Of a DNA stretch of 64,000 nt, positions 8,939 to 18,148 are shown piece after piece. Every line of letters begins with the position of its first letter. Position 1 is the stretch's first letter. Source of the DNA: Ilyomonas sp965219515 (GTDB lineage: Bacteria; Bacteroidota; Bacteroidia; Chitinophagales; Chitinophagaceae); contig OZ244776.1 of the NCBI GenBank assembly GCA_965219515.1, forward strand, positions 1,612,001 to 1,676,000. The letters are read 5' to 3'. The translations under genes and the position numbers were made by a program. A model generated the notes under the pieces. That model worked only from the letters and a program-made list of their open reading frames with translations. It had not been told where the DNA came from and made no database searches.

Positions 8939-10693
8939 TCATTGTGAAAGTAAAGTTGTTTGTGCGTGATAGCTTTTATCATCCGCCATTTCATCATCGC
9001 TGTCAGGCGCGAAGTTTCGGTTGATTGGCTGTTTTTCCAATAAAAAAGAACCGATAATCAATGCATCAAAAGGAGACGTCCAGAAACACTCTATCGCATC
9101 GCGCGGTGTACAAACAATGGGTTCGCCTCTTGTATTAAAAGATGTATTTACCAGAACCGGAACGCCGGTTAGTTTTTTAAACTCGCAAAGCAGTTCGTGA
9201 TATAACGGATGCTGTTCTTTATTGATGGTTTGTATCCGCGCGGTTCCGTCAACATGACTAACGGCGGGTATTGCTTCTTTTTTTTCGGGTTTTACATCAT
9301 AAACAAATAGCATAAACGGTGAGTAATGCGCGCCTTCAAACCAGTCCGGCGCATCTTCCTCAAGCACCACCGGCGCAACCGGCCGAAAATCTTCCCTGTC
9401 TTTAATTTCGTTTAGCCGGGATTGCATATTTCGGCTGATCGGCGAAGCCAGAATAGACCGGCTTCCCAAAGCGCGCGGACCAAACTCCATTCTGCCCTGA
9501 TGCCATCCGATAATTTTATCCTGCGCTAACAATCCGGCGGTTTCTTTTGCCACGTCATCCATTTTGCGGTAAGGCACTTTTGTCCATTTTAAAAATTTCT
9601 CTATTTCGTCATCCCTGTATTCCGGACCCCAGTAACAATCATTCATCACGAATGTTTTTTCATTGCTTTTTCTTTCTTCTTTATCAACCCACAATGCCGC
9701 GCCCAATGCGCTGCCATCATCGCCGGAAGCAGGCTGAACCCAGATGTTTGTAAATCCCGATTTATTTCTGATGACGGCATTGGCAACGCAATTCAACGCT
9801 ACGCCGCCGGCAAGACAGAGGTTTTCTTCGCCGGTAAATTTGTGCAGCCACGCTGATAGCTGCAACACCGACTCTTCCAGCACTTTTTGCAATGAATGCG
9901 CTATATTAAAATGCTTTTCGCCAAACGCTTCATTACGCATTCGCTTAGGCCCAAAACGTTCTTTCAGACGGTATTCCTCTATGGTATAAACGCCATCGTT
10001 TTTTATATGAATCATCGAGCGAAATTCATCCAGATAAACAGGCTTGCCGTAAGAAGCCAGCGCCATCACTTTATATTCGTCCGAAGAATGGAGAAAGCCG
10101 AGATACGTGGTAACGGCTTCGTACAGCAAACCCAGTGAATGCGGAATCATTACCTCTCCTATTTTGTTAAGCTCATTGTTTTTACCGGCATAATAAGACG
10201 TGCTTACTTCTTCGCCCCTGCCGTCAATTGTCATAACGGCGGCAGACGAGTAAGGCGAACATAAAAAAGCACTGGCGGCATGAGCCAGATGATGGTTTAT
10301 AAAATGCCATTTTTCCGGTTGCGCCGTTGCACCGTCAAATCTTTTTTGCAGATGGTGCGGATAACCGTCAGCGAGCATAAAAGGCGCTTGATTGATATAA
10401 GAAGCAAACAAATTATCCCATTCGCCATAAACGGCGGTGCCTTCGTTTTTGTTAATCAACGCGGGATCGAATGAATAAGCGAAATGATCTGCATCAGATA
10501 AATGAATGCCAGCTACGCTAAGGCAATAATCTATGGCGTGGTAAGGAAGCTCCCAGGCAGAAAAAGGCACAGGGCGCTTGCCGTGCTTGATATGCGTAAA
10601 ACGCTCTTCTTCCGCCGCCGCCAGCAGCATTCCGTCTTTTATAAGGCAGGCGGCGCTGTCGTGAAAAACAGCATTGATACCAATTGTGTACAT
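8939..10693 (-). CDS. Carbamoyltransferase (NodU/CmcH family)
   Basis: The 584-residue protein transfers a carbamoyl group from carbamoyl phosphate, by way of a carbamoyl-adenylate, to a hydroxyl of a sugar or secondary metabolite. The N-terminal Kae1-like ASKHA domain shows GINAVFHDSAACL, HHLAHAASAF (about 134-143) with its metal-binding histidines, AVMTIDGRGEEVSTS and LCLAGGVALNCVAN. The C-terminal domain has MEFGPRALGSRSIL (about 401-414) and LVNTSFNTRGEPIVCTPRDA, both characteristic of the family. The length is normal. It heads the minus-strand glycan operon, which suggests the substrate is a glycan made by the adjacent glycosyltransferases. Confidence 0.93.
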   Translation of the reverse strand: MYTIGINAVFHDSAACLIKDGMLLAAAEEERFTHIKHGKRPVPFSAWELPYHAIDYCLSVAGIHLSDADHFAYSFDPALINKNEGTAVYGEWDNLFASYINQAPFMLADGYPHHLQKRFDGATAQPEKWHFINHHLAHAASAFLCSPYSSAAVMTIDGRGEEVSTSYYAGKNNELNKIGEVMIPHSLGLLYEAVTTYLGFLHSSDEYKVMALASYGKPVYLDEFRSMIHIKNDGVYTIEEYRLKERFGPKRMRNEAFGEKHFNIAHSLQKVLEESVLQLSAWLHKFTGEENLCLAGGVALNCVANAVIRNKSGFTNIWVQPASGDDGSALGAALWVDKEERKSNEKTFVMNDCYWGPEYRDDEIEKFLKWTKVPYRKMDDVAKETAGLLAQDKIIGWHQGRMEFGPRALGSRSILASPISRNMQSRLNEIKDREDFRPVAPVVLEEDAPDWFEGAHYSPFMLFVYDVKPEKKEAIPAVSHVDGTARIQTINKEQHPLYHELLCEFKKLTGVPVLVNTSFNTRGEPIVCTPRDAIECFWTSPFDALIIGSFLLEKQPINRNFAPDSDDEMADDKSYHAQTTLLSQ

Positions 10694-11076
10694 GATGATA
10701 ATTTTTTAGAAGGCGTTTTTGCAGAAATAAAAAAGACAGATACTGATATTCCAGCCTTATATCGTTCTGAAGTGTTCCGGTAACTTTTTATATCAAAAAA
10801 TCTCTGTTTACAAATAGCAATCCACAGATGCCGTCTTTTATAAAAAAAGACATGTGCAACTTCTTTGTCTTGTGTTTGCCGTTGGTAAACATTTAGATAA
10901 ACACGATGTTCATTATGAAGATTGATTTATGTTATATCTTTTTATTTTGATGTTCATGTAGAAGCGATTCTACACAATTTTACCTGTAAAATGATAAGTG
11001 CCTGAAACGGTTACATTTACTGTTCTGGCACCATTTTCAATATCCTTCATGCGCATTGCGAAAGCAATAATTACCT
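10694..11076. other. Divergent intergenic region between two glycan operons
   Basis: About 380 AT-rich bases separate the carbamoyltransferase operon (minus) and the GT4 operon (plus) and must hold both promoters. I see no convincing TAnnTTTG box, ORF or hairpin that I would single out. Confidence 0.5.
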
Positions 11077-12069
11077 ATGAAAAAAAGCCGGCTCAGCATC
11101 TTTACCTGGCACATCCATGGCACATATTTATACTATTTGTCTCAGGGCAATTATGATATTTTTATTCCGGTAAACGATGCAAAAAACGAAGGCTATTATG
11201 GCAAGGGAGAAACCTTTCCTTTTGGCAGTAATGTGATTGAAATAAAAGCAGAAGATGTAAAAAACACGGTCTTCGATTGCATCCTTTTTCAAACGAATAA
11301 AAATTTTCTGGTTGATCAGTATGATATTTTATCTGAACAGCAACGCAGGCTGCCGCGCGTGTTTGTAGAACACAATGCGCCCGACAAACAGCCCGCCGAA
11401 ACAAAGCACGCCATGAACGATCCTGATGTGCTGATGGTGCATGTTACCAACTTCAACAAACTGATGTGGAACAACAATGAAAGCGGTATCATCAGGGTGA
11501 TAGATCATGGTGTTATACTGCCTTTGCATACGTATTACGGTAACGTAAAAAAAGGAATTGTCATCGTAAATCATTTGCATCAGCGCGGACGAAAATTAGG
11601 CGCCGATATTTTTGAAAAAGTAAGTCGTTCTGTTCCCCTCGATCTCATTGGCATGGGCACCGAAGAATATGGCGGGCTTGGTGAAGTGATGCATCCGCAA
11701 ATGCCTGACTTCATCGCTCAGTACCGCTTTTGCTTTAACCCCATACGATGGACAAGTTTGGGATTGGCCGTATTGGAAGCCATGGGTGCCGGGCTGCCTG
11801 TTGTTGCGCTTGCCGCTACGGAATATGTTACCGTAATTAAGGATGGCGTTAATGGCTTTATTCATACGGATATTGACTATCTGATAGAAAAAATGAACCT
11901 GTTATTGCACAATCAAAACCTGGCTCGCAGCATGGGCATGGAAGCCAGAAAAACGATTGCCGAACGATTCAATATACAACGGTTTATTACCGAATGGAAA
12001 CAGCTTTTTGAGCTTGCCATCCAAAACAATACGCTAACCTATGAAACAGAAAATAGCATTTATAAGTGA
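11077..12069 (+). CDS. Glycosyltransferase (GT-B, family 4-like)
   Basis: The 330-residue protein opens SRLSIFTWHIHGTYLYYLSQ. It has VFVEHNAPDKQPAETKHAM in the middle of the N-terminal domain, then the C-terminal GT4 segment FNPIRWTSLGLAVLEAMGAG with LPVVAL and VIKDGVNGFIHTDID. The E-x7-E element of GT4 enzymes is only partly kept (S-LGLAVLE). It begins a four-gene plus-strand operon and overlaps the next gene by 29 bases. It probably adds one sugar in the same glycan as its neighbours. It is shorter than usual for GT4, with a compact N-terminal domain. Confidence 0.85.
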   Translation: MKKSRLSIFTWHIHGTYLYYLSQGNYDIFIPVNDAKNEGYYGKGETFPFGSNVIEIKAEDVKNTVFDCILFQTNKNFLVDQYDILSEQQRRLPRVFVEHNAPDKQPAETKHAMNDPDVLMVHVTNFNKLMWNNNESGIIRVIDHGVILPLHTYYGNVKKGIVIVNHLHQRGRKLGADIFEKVSRSVPLDLIGMGTEEYGGLGEVMHPQMPDFIAQYRFCFNPIRWTSLGLAVLEAMGAGLPVVALAATEYVTVIKDGVNGFIHTDIDYLIEKMNLLLHNQNLARSMGMEARKTIAERFNIQRFITEWKQLFELAIQNNTLTYETENSIYK

Positions 12070-13381
12070 ACATGCTTCGCCTCTTGCTACGTTAGGCGGT
12101 GTTGACAGCGGCGGGCAAAATGTATATGTAGCCGAATTACCCAAACATCTGGCTAAGCTTGGTTATGAGATAGATATTTTTACCCGTAAAGAAAGCAGCA
12201 GTAACGAAGTAATAAACTGGCTGCCCGGCATTCGCGTAATTCATGTTAAAGCGGGACCGGAACGGGTAATTGCAAAAGAAGATTTGCTTGCCTGTATGGA
12301 CGAATTTACCGAAAACATGGCGCGGTTTATTGTGACAGAAAACATTTGTTATCAACTGATTCATGCCAATTTTTTTATGTCGGCTCTGGTAGCATCAAAC
12401 CTGAAAAAGAAGTTTCAGATTCCGTATGCCGTTACGTTTCATGCACTGGGTCTGGTAAGGCAGATTCATCAGAAAGAAATGGACAAATTTCCGGCAAGCC
12501 GCATTAGCATTGAAAAAGAAATAGTGCAGGATGCCGACGCGCTGATTGCCGAATGCCCGCAGGATGAGCAGGATTTAATACATCATTACGGTGCTGATGC
12601 AAATAAAATTACCATTATTCCCTGCGGCTTTAGCAGTAAAGAATTTTATCCGGTAGAAAAAAGCGTAGCGCGCAGCATCCTGCAACTTCCGCAAAACGAA
12701 ATCATTTTGTTGCAGCTTGGCAGAATGGTTCCGCGCAAAGGCGTTGACAATGTAATAAAAGCCATTGGTAAAATGAAGCAATCGCGCCAGCCTGTTCGTG
12801 TCATTATTGTTGGCGGCGAAACGGATGCGCCCGATTATAAACAAACTCCCGAAATTGTGCGACTGACTGAAACGGCGAAACAGGCAGGCGTTCATACTCA
12901 GGTAACCTTTGCCGGCAGAAAAAGCAGAGACGTTTTAAAATACTATTACTCCGCCGCAGATTTGTTTATCACAACGCCGTGGTATGAACCGTTTGGCATC
13001 ACGCCTCTTGAAGCCATGGCTTGCGGAACACCCGTTATCGGCGCCAATGTTGGTGGCATTAAATTCAGCGTTGCCGATGGCAAAACCGGCTTTTTGGTGC
13101 CACCCGATAATCCGCAGGCGCTGGCAGAAAAAATTGAAAAGGCGCTTAGCTGCCGGCAAACATTGGCAGAAATGGGACGAAACTGCATCCTTCGCGTCAA
13201 CAAACTGTTTACCTGGCAGCAGGTTGCCACGCATTGCGATCATCTGTATAAAACAATGCTTGCAAAAAAACAACCCGGCAAACCTTTGTTGCAACACCTT
13301 ATAAACGGCGATTATTTTGGCCTGCGAAATACAACGCCGATGGTTCACGAGCCGTTGTTTGCTACTTTTGCCACTGATTAA
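12041..13381 (+). CDS. Glycosyltransferase family 4, MshA/sucrose-synthase-like
   Basis: The 446-residue GT-B enzyme has the donor-loop signature GGVDSGGQNVYVAELPKHL near residues 18-36, the form seen in MshA-type and sucrose-type GT4 enzymes. The C-terminal domain shows LQLGRMVPRKGVDNVIKAI and the nucleotide-sugar site EPFGITPLEAMACGTPVIGA (about 322-341). It is likely to use a UDP- or GDP-sugar in the cytoplasm. Its ATG lies inside the end of the preceding gene (12041 versus stop 12069), and the phosphatase gene starts 6 bases after its stop. The acceptor is unknown. Confidence 0.9.
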   Translation: MKQKIAFISEHASPLATLGGVDSGGQNVYVAELPKHLAKLGYEIDIFTRKESSSNEVINWLPGIRVIHVKAGPERVIAKEDLLACMDEFTENMARFIVTENICYQLIHANFFMSALVASNLKKKFQIPYAVTFHALGLVRQIHQKEMDKFPASRISIEKEIVQDADALIAECPQDEQDLIHHYGADANKITIIPCGFSSKEFYPVEKSVARSILQLPQNEIILLQLGRMVPRKGVDNVIKAIGKMKQSRQPVRVIIVGGETDAPDYKQTPEIVRLTETAKQAGVHTQVTFAGRKSRDVLKYYYSAADLFITTPWYEPFGITPLEAMACGTPVIGANVGGIKFSVADGKTGFLVPPDNPQALAEKIEKALSCRQTLAEMGRNCILRVNKLFTWQQVATHCDHLYKTMLAKKQPGKPLLQHLINGDYFGLRNTTPMVHEPLFATFATD

Positions 13382-13387
13382 AACCGA

Positions 13388-13945
13388 ATGAAGAAAGCCA
13401 TATTTTTAGATAAAGACGGCACGCTGATTCCTGATATTCCCTACAATGTAAATCCGGATTTGATTACGCTAAGCGAGACGGCAATTCCGGCGCTTCGCCT
13501 ACTAAAAAATGAAAACTATCTGCTGATCGTTATATCCAACCAAAGCGGTGTGGCGCGCGGTTATTTTACGGAGAAAGATCTTGAGCCGGTAAGTAAAAAA
13601 ATTTCGGATTTATTAGCCAAAAACGATATTCTGATTGACGGATTTTATTATTGCCCGCACCACGAAAAAGGAAGCGTAACAGAATACAGCATTACCTGCG
13701 ATTGCCGCAAACCATTACCGGGATTGATTTTGAAAGCAGCCAAAGATTTTTCTGCCAATCTTTCGAAATCGTGGATGATTGGCGATATCCTGAATGATGT
13801 GGAAGCCGGTAAAGCGGCAGGCTGTCGAACGGTTTTAATTGATAACGGCAATGAAACGGAATGGATACGAAACGAAAAACGCGAACCCGATTTTATGGCG
13901 TATAACCTGCTGGAAGCAGCGAACCTGATTTTGGAACATACATGA
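13388..13945 (+). CDS. gmhB: GmhB-type D,D-heptose-1,7-bisphosphate 7-phosphatase (HAD family)
   Basis: The 185-residue HAD phosphatase has the nucleophile motif FLDKDGTLIPD (residues 5-15), SNQSGVARGYFTE (motif II region) and a metal-binding set YCPHH...CDCRKPLPG (about 87-119). That Cys-X-His plus Cys-X-Cys zinc site is the mark of GmhB. The last motif is MIGDILNDVEAGKAAGC. GmhB removes the 7-phosphate of D-glycero-D-manno-heptose-1,7-bisphosphate on the way to ADP- or GDP-heptose. No gmhA or hldE lies in the window. Neighbouring GT9 genes support a heptose pathway. Its stop overlaps the next gene by 4 bases (ATGA). Confidence 0.85.
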   Translation: MKKAIFLDKDGTLIPDIPYNVNPDLITLSETAIPALRLLKNENYLLIVISNQSGVARGYFTEKDLEPVSKKISDLLAKNDILIDGFYYCPHHEKGSVTEYSITCDCRKPLPGLILKAAKDFSANLSKSWMIGDILNDVEAGKAAGCRTVLIDNGNETEWIRNEKREPDFMAYNLLEAANLILEHT

Positions 13946-15033
13946 CAGAGGCAAACCCAATTTCTTTACGGAACGTGCTGTGCATCCGCGCCGATAATAT
14001 GGGCGATTTGCTCATGTCAACACCTGCCATCCGCGCTATAAAAGAAACTTTCGATTGTAAAGTAACGCTTCTTACGTCTGCCATGGGCAACCTCATTGCT
14101 CCTTTTATTAAAGAAATTGACGACACAATTGTTGCCGATGTTCCCTGGATAAAGACAAATCATCCCATTGATGAAATTTCTTTTGTACATCTCATTCAAA
14201 AGCTTACGACGCGCGCATTTGATGCGGCCGTTATTTTCACCGTTTACAGTCAGAATCCTTTGCCGGCTGCCATGCTGGCTTTTTTGTGCGGCATACCGGT
14301 GAGAGCAGCTTACTGCCGCGAAAATCCGTATCAGCTTCTTACGCATTGGTTACCGGACGAAGAGCCTTATACTTTTATTCAGCATCAGGCAGAAAGAGAT
14401 CTGCGCCTCGCAGCTTCCATAAATGCGTTCGCTTCCTCAAAAAAATTATCCGTTTTTTTTAGCGATGCAGCCAAAAAAATTGCTTCGCAAAAGCTGCAAA
14501 CGCTTGGTGTGCGGACAAATGAACCGTTCCTTATTTTTCATCCCGGTGTAAGTGAAGAAAAACGCAGTTATCCAACCCGTTTATGGATAGAAACCGCACA
14601 TATCTGTTTGCAAAACGGCATACGGCAAATTGTGATTACCGGCGCGGCATCAGAAAAAACGCTCGCAGATAACATACAACGCGCCGCTAATAAAAACTGC
14701 TTTTCAACAGCGGGTTTGTTTTCGGTTGAAGAATTAATTGCGGTGATTCATTTATCTCAGATAGTAGTTTCGGTAAACACGGGAACCGTTCATATTGCAG
14801 CCGCTTTGGGCAAGCCGGTTGTTGTGTTATATGCGCTTACCAATCCGCAGCATACGCCCTGGCAAACGCCTTCGCGCGTTCTGTATTTTTCTGTAAAAAA
14901 AGAGCTGCGTAGTAAAAACCAGGTTGTGCATTTTGTAAGTGAAAACAAGATGCAGAAAAATAGGGATTATCCTGCACCGGCAGAGGTTTTCCAGGCTGTT
15001 CAATCGTTACAGAAAGAAGAAAATTTAACTTAG
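13942..15033 (+). CDS. Glycosyltransferase family 9 (heptosyltransferase-like)
   Basis: The 363-residue GT-B protein begins its first domain with VLCIRADNMGDLLMSTPAIRA, the standard GT9 opening with the aspartate of the acceptor site. The C-terminal domain has IFHPGVSEEKRSYPT, IVITGAASEKTLAD and VVSVNTGTVHIAAALGKPVVV, which match the ADP-heptose-binding half. It is coupled to gmhB by ATGA overlap and ends the plus-strand operon. It is the second GT9 of the locus, the other lying on the divergent strand. Its stop overlaps that of the convergent TPR gene by 4 bases. Confidence 0.9.
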   Translation: MTEANPISLRNVLCIRADNMGDLLMSTPAIRAIKETFDCKVTLLTSAMGNLIAPFIKEIDDTIVADVPWIKTNHPIDEISFVHLIQKLTTRAFDAAVIFTVYSQNPLPAAMLAFLCGIPVRAAYCRENPYQLLTHWLPDEEPYTFIQHQAERDLRLAASINAFASSKKLSVFFSDAAKKIASQKLQTLGVRTNEPFLIFHPGVSEEKRSYPTRLWIETAHICLQNGIRQIVITGAASEKTLADNIQRAANKNCFSTAGLFSVEELIAVIHLSQIVVSVNTGTVHIAAALGKPVVVLYALTNPQHTPWQTPSRVLYFSVKKELRSKNQVVHFVSENKMQKNRDYPAPAEVFQAVQSLQKEENLT

Positions 15034-15341
15034 TAAGTAAGCTCTTCGTAAGCGCTTTGCAGCTCGTTATAAGTATGAGTTTCATTGGCTGCCTTAGCCG
15101 CTTTCATTCCTTTTTCATACCATTCGATAGCGGCATCCGTTTCTTCATTTCGCTCAAATAATTTCGCCAGGTGATAATACGAGCCGATATAATCCGGCGA
15201 TTCGGTTAATATGGATAAAAACAATCGCTTCGCTTCCTCATCTCTGCCTTCTTTTATCCATTCCAGCGCAAGCGCGTGTTGCAGAAAATTATCTTTTGGC
15301 GATGCTGCCAGCATTTCCTGTATTCTGTCAATGCGATTCAT
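15030..15341 (-). CDS. Small TPR-repeat protein
   Basis: The 103-residue protein is built of tetratricopeptide helices: LQHALALEWIKEGRDEEAKR and YHLAKLFERNEETDAAIEWY have the TPR spacing of small and large residues, and a third helix pair leads to the C-terminus. It has no signal peptide. I chose ATG 15341 (MNRIDRIQEML) rather than an in-frame TTG further upstream. It is a likely protein-interaction module of unknown partner. It is convergent with and overlaps the GT9 gene by 4 bases. Confidence 0.8.
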   Translation of the reverse strand: MNRIDRIQEMLAASPKDNFLQHALALEWIKEGRDEEAKRLFLSILTESPDYIGSYYHLAKLFERNEETDAAIEWYEKGMKAAKAANETHTYNELQSAYEELTY

Positions 15342-15557
15342 TGCATAAAAGTAATGCGGTAATGTCAGCAATTGTAAAAGCTGTTTTTTTGTAGCATTTT
15401 ATTTGTAAATAATTGCGGTAAAGCAGAAAGCAATGGCATTTAAAAAATGTAATCTTCTTCGGTGAGGAAATAGAAAGATGAACCGTTCTGTCTGAATAAC
15501 ATAAATTTTTAATGTTTAATTTCTCATTCTGCATTTTACTGCCAATAACAAAAGCGT

Positions 15558-16091
15558 ATGAAATTATTTTTTGTCATAGTAATCAACTTCGTTTTTCTGT
15601 TTCACGTGATGGCGCAAAAAGGCAATGCGGAACAGATAGAAGCCATTGAAAAACTGCACTGGATGACGGGCAGTTGGTCGGGAACAAGTCTTGTGAATGC
15701 CGACAACCAGCAAAATCTTACTAACATCAGGGAAACGGTACAGCCTGCTTTGGACGGAACCATTTTACTGATAAACGTTTGGGCAACGGATAAAGACACA
15801 AACACGAATCGCCAATCGCTTGCCTACACCGCTTTTTCTGTGATTTCATACGATTTAAAAAATAAAAAATACAAATGGACAACCTGGCGCAACAGCGGCA
15901 ATGCGTACGATCAGCACGATTTTAAAGTGGGCGACAATTCGTTTGAATATACGACCGATGAAAATGGCGGTAAAACACGCTATCGCGCCAGCTTCAGCAA
16001 CGGGGAGTTTTTTGAAACGGGAGAATTTTCTAAAAACGGCGACAACTGGACGCAATTTATTACCATGAAGCTTCAAAAAAGAAAATCATAA
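15558..16091 (+). CDS. Secreted DUF6265-like protein
   Basis: The 177-residue protein has a signal peptide (hydrophobic core to about HVMAQ, residue 20). The mature part opens with LHWMTGSWSGTS, a 'W-x-x-G-x-W' start shared by lipocalin-like DUF6265/DUF1579 proteins, and continues with alternating beta-strand segments such as YKWTTWRNSG and KTRYRASFSNGEFFETGE. No catalytic residues are evident. It is probably a periplasmic beta-barrel-like protein that binds a small ligand, but this is inference from the fold class. It stands alone, convergent with dinB with only 7 bases between the stops. Confidence 0.7.
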   Translation: MKLFFVIVINFVFLFHVMAQKGNAEQIEAIEKLHWMTGSWSGTSLVNADNQQNLTNIRETVQPALDGTILLINVWATDKDTNTNRQSLAYTAFSVISYDLKNKKYKWTTWRNSGNAYDQHDFKVGDNSFEYTTDENGGKTRYRASFSNGEFFETGEFSKNGDNWTQFITMKLQKRKS

Positions 16092-16098
16092 ACCGGTT

Positions 16099-17262
16099 TT
16101 ACGGAAATTTCCGTTTTAGCGAACGCCCTTTTTGCAGCAGCGGATTTCCGTATTTGCTTTTTACCGAATCTATGGCTTTGTACAAGCTGTGTTTCTTATC
16201 GGCATCATCGAATAAATTTCCCTGCATCGCCTGAGAAGACAAATCGCTGAGCCGCACGCCAATCAACCGCACCAGCCGTTTCTCATTGTATAAAAGAGAA
16301 AATAATTGCCTGGCAACGGGTATCAGCGCATCATCCTGAAAGGTATTGCTGATGGTTGTTTGTTTCGATATGGTTTCAAAATTATTATACCTGATTTTTA
16401 CGGCGATGCAACCGGTCAGCTTTTCGTCCTGCCGAAGCTCAAACGCTACTTTTTCTGTCATGCGAACAATTTCGCTCAGCAAAAATTCCTGGTTATCTGT
16501 AAACTCGTGAAAGGTATTTTCGGTAGAAATAGATTTTGCTTCCCGGTCTGTATGCACTTCACCGTCATAAATGCCCTGCGCTTTGTACCATAAATCAGCG
16601 CCGTATTTACCTAATTTTTCTTCCAGGTTTTCGGGCGAAAACTGCAGAATATCGCGAATGTACTGAATGCCCATTTTTTGCAATTGCAGATGCGTTTGCC
16701 GGCCTACGCCCGGAATTTTATTCACGGGTAAGGCTGCCAGGAAATCTTTCTCTAAACCGGGCTGAATAAACAAATATCCGTTTGGTTTGGCTTCGTCGGT
16801 GGCAATTTTGGCTACCAGTTTATTGGAAGCCAGTCCGAAAGAAATAGGCAAATGGGTGGTATCAATAATTTCCTGCCGCAGCCTGATTGTCCATTGATAC
16901 ACATCAAAAAAAGCATCCATGCCTGTAAGATCAATATAAAATTCGTCAACCGATGCTTTTTGATATAACGGGGCGCGGGCGGCAATAATATCTGTTACCA
17001 TTTTGGAATAGCGGCTGTATTCTCCGTATGTTCCTTTTACCACAATCGCCTGCGGGCAAAGCTGCATTGCCTTACCCATTGGCATGGCGCTGTGAATGCC
17101 GTATTTCCGGGCTTCGTAGGAAGCGGCCGATACCACGCCCCGCTCGCGGCTGCCGCCAACAATAACCGGCTTTCCTTTCAGCGAAGGATTGTTCAGCACC
17201 TCTACGCTTACAAAAAAAGAATCAAGATCAAAATGCGCTATGTATCGTTGTTGTGCAGGCAT
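16099..17262 (-). CDS. dinB: DNA polymerase IV (Y-family translesion polymerase)
   Basis: The 387-residue protein is a Y-family polymerase that copies past damaged bases. The catalytic acidic residues are in AHFDLDSFFVSVEV (residues 9-22) and KASVDEFYIDLTGMD (about 103-117). SFGLASNKLVAKIATDEAKP is the fingers/palm signature, and NKIPGVGRQTHLQLQKMGI is the helix-hairpin-helix of the thumb. A little-finger domain with RLIGVRLSDL follows. The length is normal. The protein ends in a basic tail rather than an evident clamp-binding peptide. It is transcribed alone; I see no SOS box. Confidence 0.95.
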   Translation of the reverse strand: MPAQQRYIAHFDLDSFFVSVEVLNNPSLKGKPVIVGGSRERGVVSAASYEARKYGIHSAMPMGKAMQLCPQAIVVKGTYGEYSRYSKMVTDIIAARAPLYQKASVDEFYIDLTGMDAFFDVYQWTIRLRQEIIDTTHLPISFGLASNKLVAKIATDEAKPNGYLFIQPGLEKDFLAALPVNKIPGVGRQTHLQLQKMGIQYIRDILQFSPENLEEKLGKYGADLWYKAQGIYDGEVHTDREAKSISTENTFHEFTDNQEFLLSEIVRMTEKVAFELRQDEKLTGCIAVKIRYNNFETISKQTTISNTFQDDALIPVARQLFSLLYNEKRLVRLIGVRLSDLSSQAMQGNLFDDADKKHSLYKAIDSVKSKYGNPLLQKGRSLKRKFP

Positions 17263-17400
17263 TTTATAAATGGAAAATATCAGTGAGCAAAATACAACTG
17301 TTATGGCAAACTATTCTTCTTTCTAACGATTGGGTTGCTTTGCTGCCTTGTTTCGGTTCTTCTTTTTCCTGCCAATTTTTCCTTTCCGGTTCATTGGCAA

Positions 17401-17408
17401 TAATTTTG
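17401..17408 (+). promoter_or_regulatory. Candidate -7 box (TAATTTTG) for grpE-dnaJ
   Basis: TAATTTTG fits the Bacteroidota TAnnTTTG element and lies 28 bases upstream of the grpE ATG. No CIRCE-type inverted repeat is visible nearby. Confidence 0.4.
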
Positions 17409-17436
17409 ACCTTTAGCAATAACCAATTAAATAAAG

Positions 17437-18009
17437 ATGACAGACGAAAAAAATATAGAGCAAAACGGCGCCGAAACAGCAGAAGCGGCAGATTTTAATA
17501 TTAATACTGACGAAAATGCAGCCGGAACCACGCATTTGAACGAGCCGGTAGAAAATGAAGGCGAACTGGAAGCGATTACAGAACAGTTGGCTGAACAGAA
17601 AGACAAATACATTCGCCTGATGGCGGAATTTGAAAACTACAAACGCCGCACTTCCAAAGAAAGACTTGAGCTGATTCAGACGGCCGGCAAAGATATCATT
17701 GTATCGCTGCTTGACGTACTGGACGACAGCGACCGTGCAGAAAAGCAAATGAAGACAAGCAAGGACACCGAACAGATAAAGCAAGGTGTTCAGCTTGTGT
17801 TTAATAAGCTGCGCAACATAATGCAGGCAAAGGGTTTAAAGGCAATGGACAGCGTGCAAACCGATTTTGATGTTGAAAAACACGAAGCCATAACCGAAAT
17901 ACCGGCACCCGCAAAAAATCAGGTAGGAAAAGTATTGGACGAAGTGCAGAAAGGATATTACCTGAACGATAAAATCATCCGCTTCGCAAAGGTTGTGGTG
18001 GGAAAATAA
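17437..18009 (+). CDS. grpE: GrpE nucleotide exchange factor
   Basis: The 190-residue protein is the exchange factor of the DnaK chaperone cycle. It has an acidic N-terminal region (about 50 residues), a long coiled-coil helix including ALEAITEQLAEQKDKYIRLM-like heptads, the conserved LMAEFENYKRRTSKER at about 64-79, and the C-terminal beta domain ending NDKIIRFAKVVVGK, which is diagnostic. It is followed 139 bases later by dnaJ. dnaK is not in the window, the usual arrangement in Bacteroidota. Confidence 0.95.
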   Translation: MTDEKNIEQNGAETAEAADFNINTDENAAGTTHLNEPVENEGELEAITEQLAEQKDKYIRLMAEFENYKRRTSKERLELIQTAGKDIIVSLLDVLDDSDRAEKQMKTSKDTEQIKQGVQLVFNKLRNIMQAKGLKAMDSVQTDFDVEKHEAITEIPAPAKNQVGKVLDEVQKGYYLNDKIIRFAKVVVGK

Positions 18010-18011
18010 AA

Positions 18012-18141
18012 GGCTGCCCCCATCCTCTGAAGGGGGTTTATTAAAGGTTTATTATTAACGACGCCACATAATGGCAGGACAGAATTAAAAATTGAATTTA
18101 CTTACATGGCTCAAAACTCCCCTTTAGGGGCCGGGGGCTTC
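18012..18141. repeat. Inverted pair of GC-rich intergenic elements between grpE and dnaJ
   Basis: Copy 1 (18012-18040) carries GCCCCC...CTGAAGGGGG. Copy 2 (18113-18141) carries CTCCCCTTTAGGGGCCGGGG, and its reverse complement aligns with copy 1 over about 25 bases. Each copy can itself fold (CCCCT/AGGGG). They are much richer in GC than the surroundings, and copy 2 ends about 8 bases before the dnaJ ATG. They resemble a dispersed Bacteroidota intergenic element. Confidence 0.7.
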
Positions 18142-18148
18142 ATTTATT

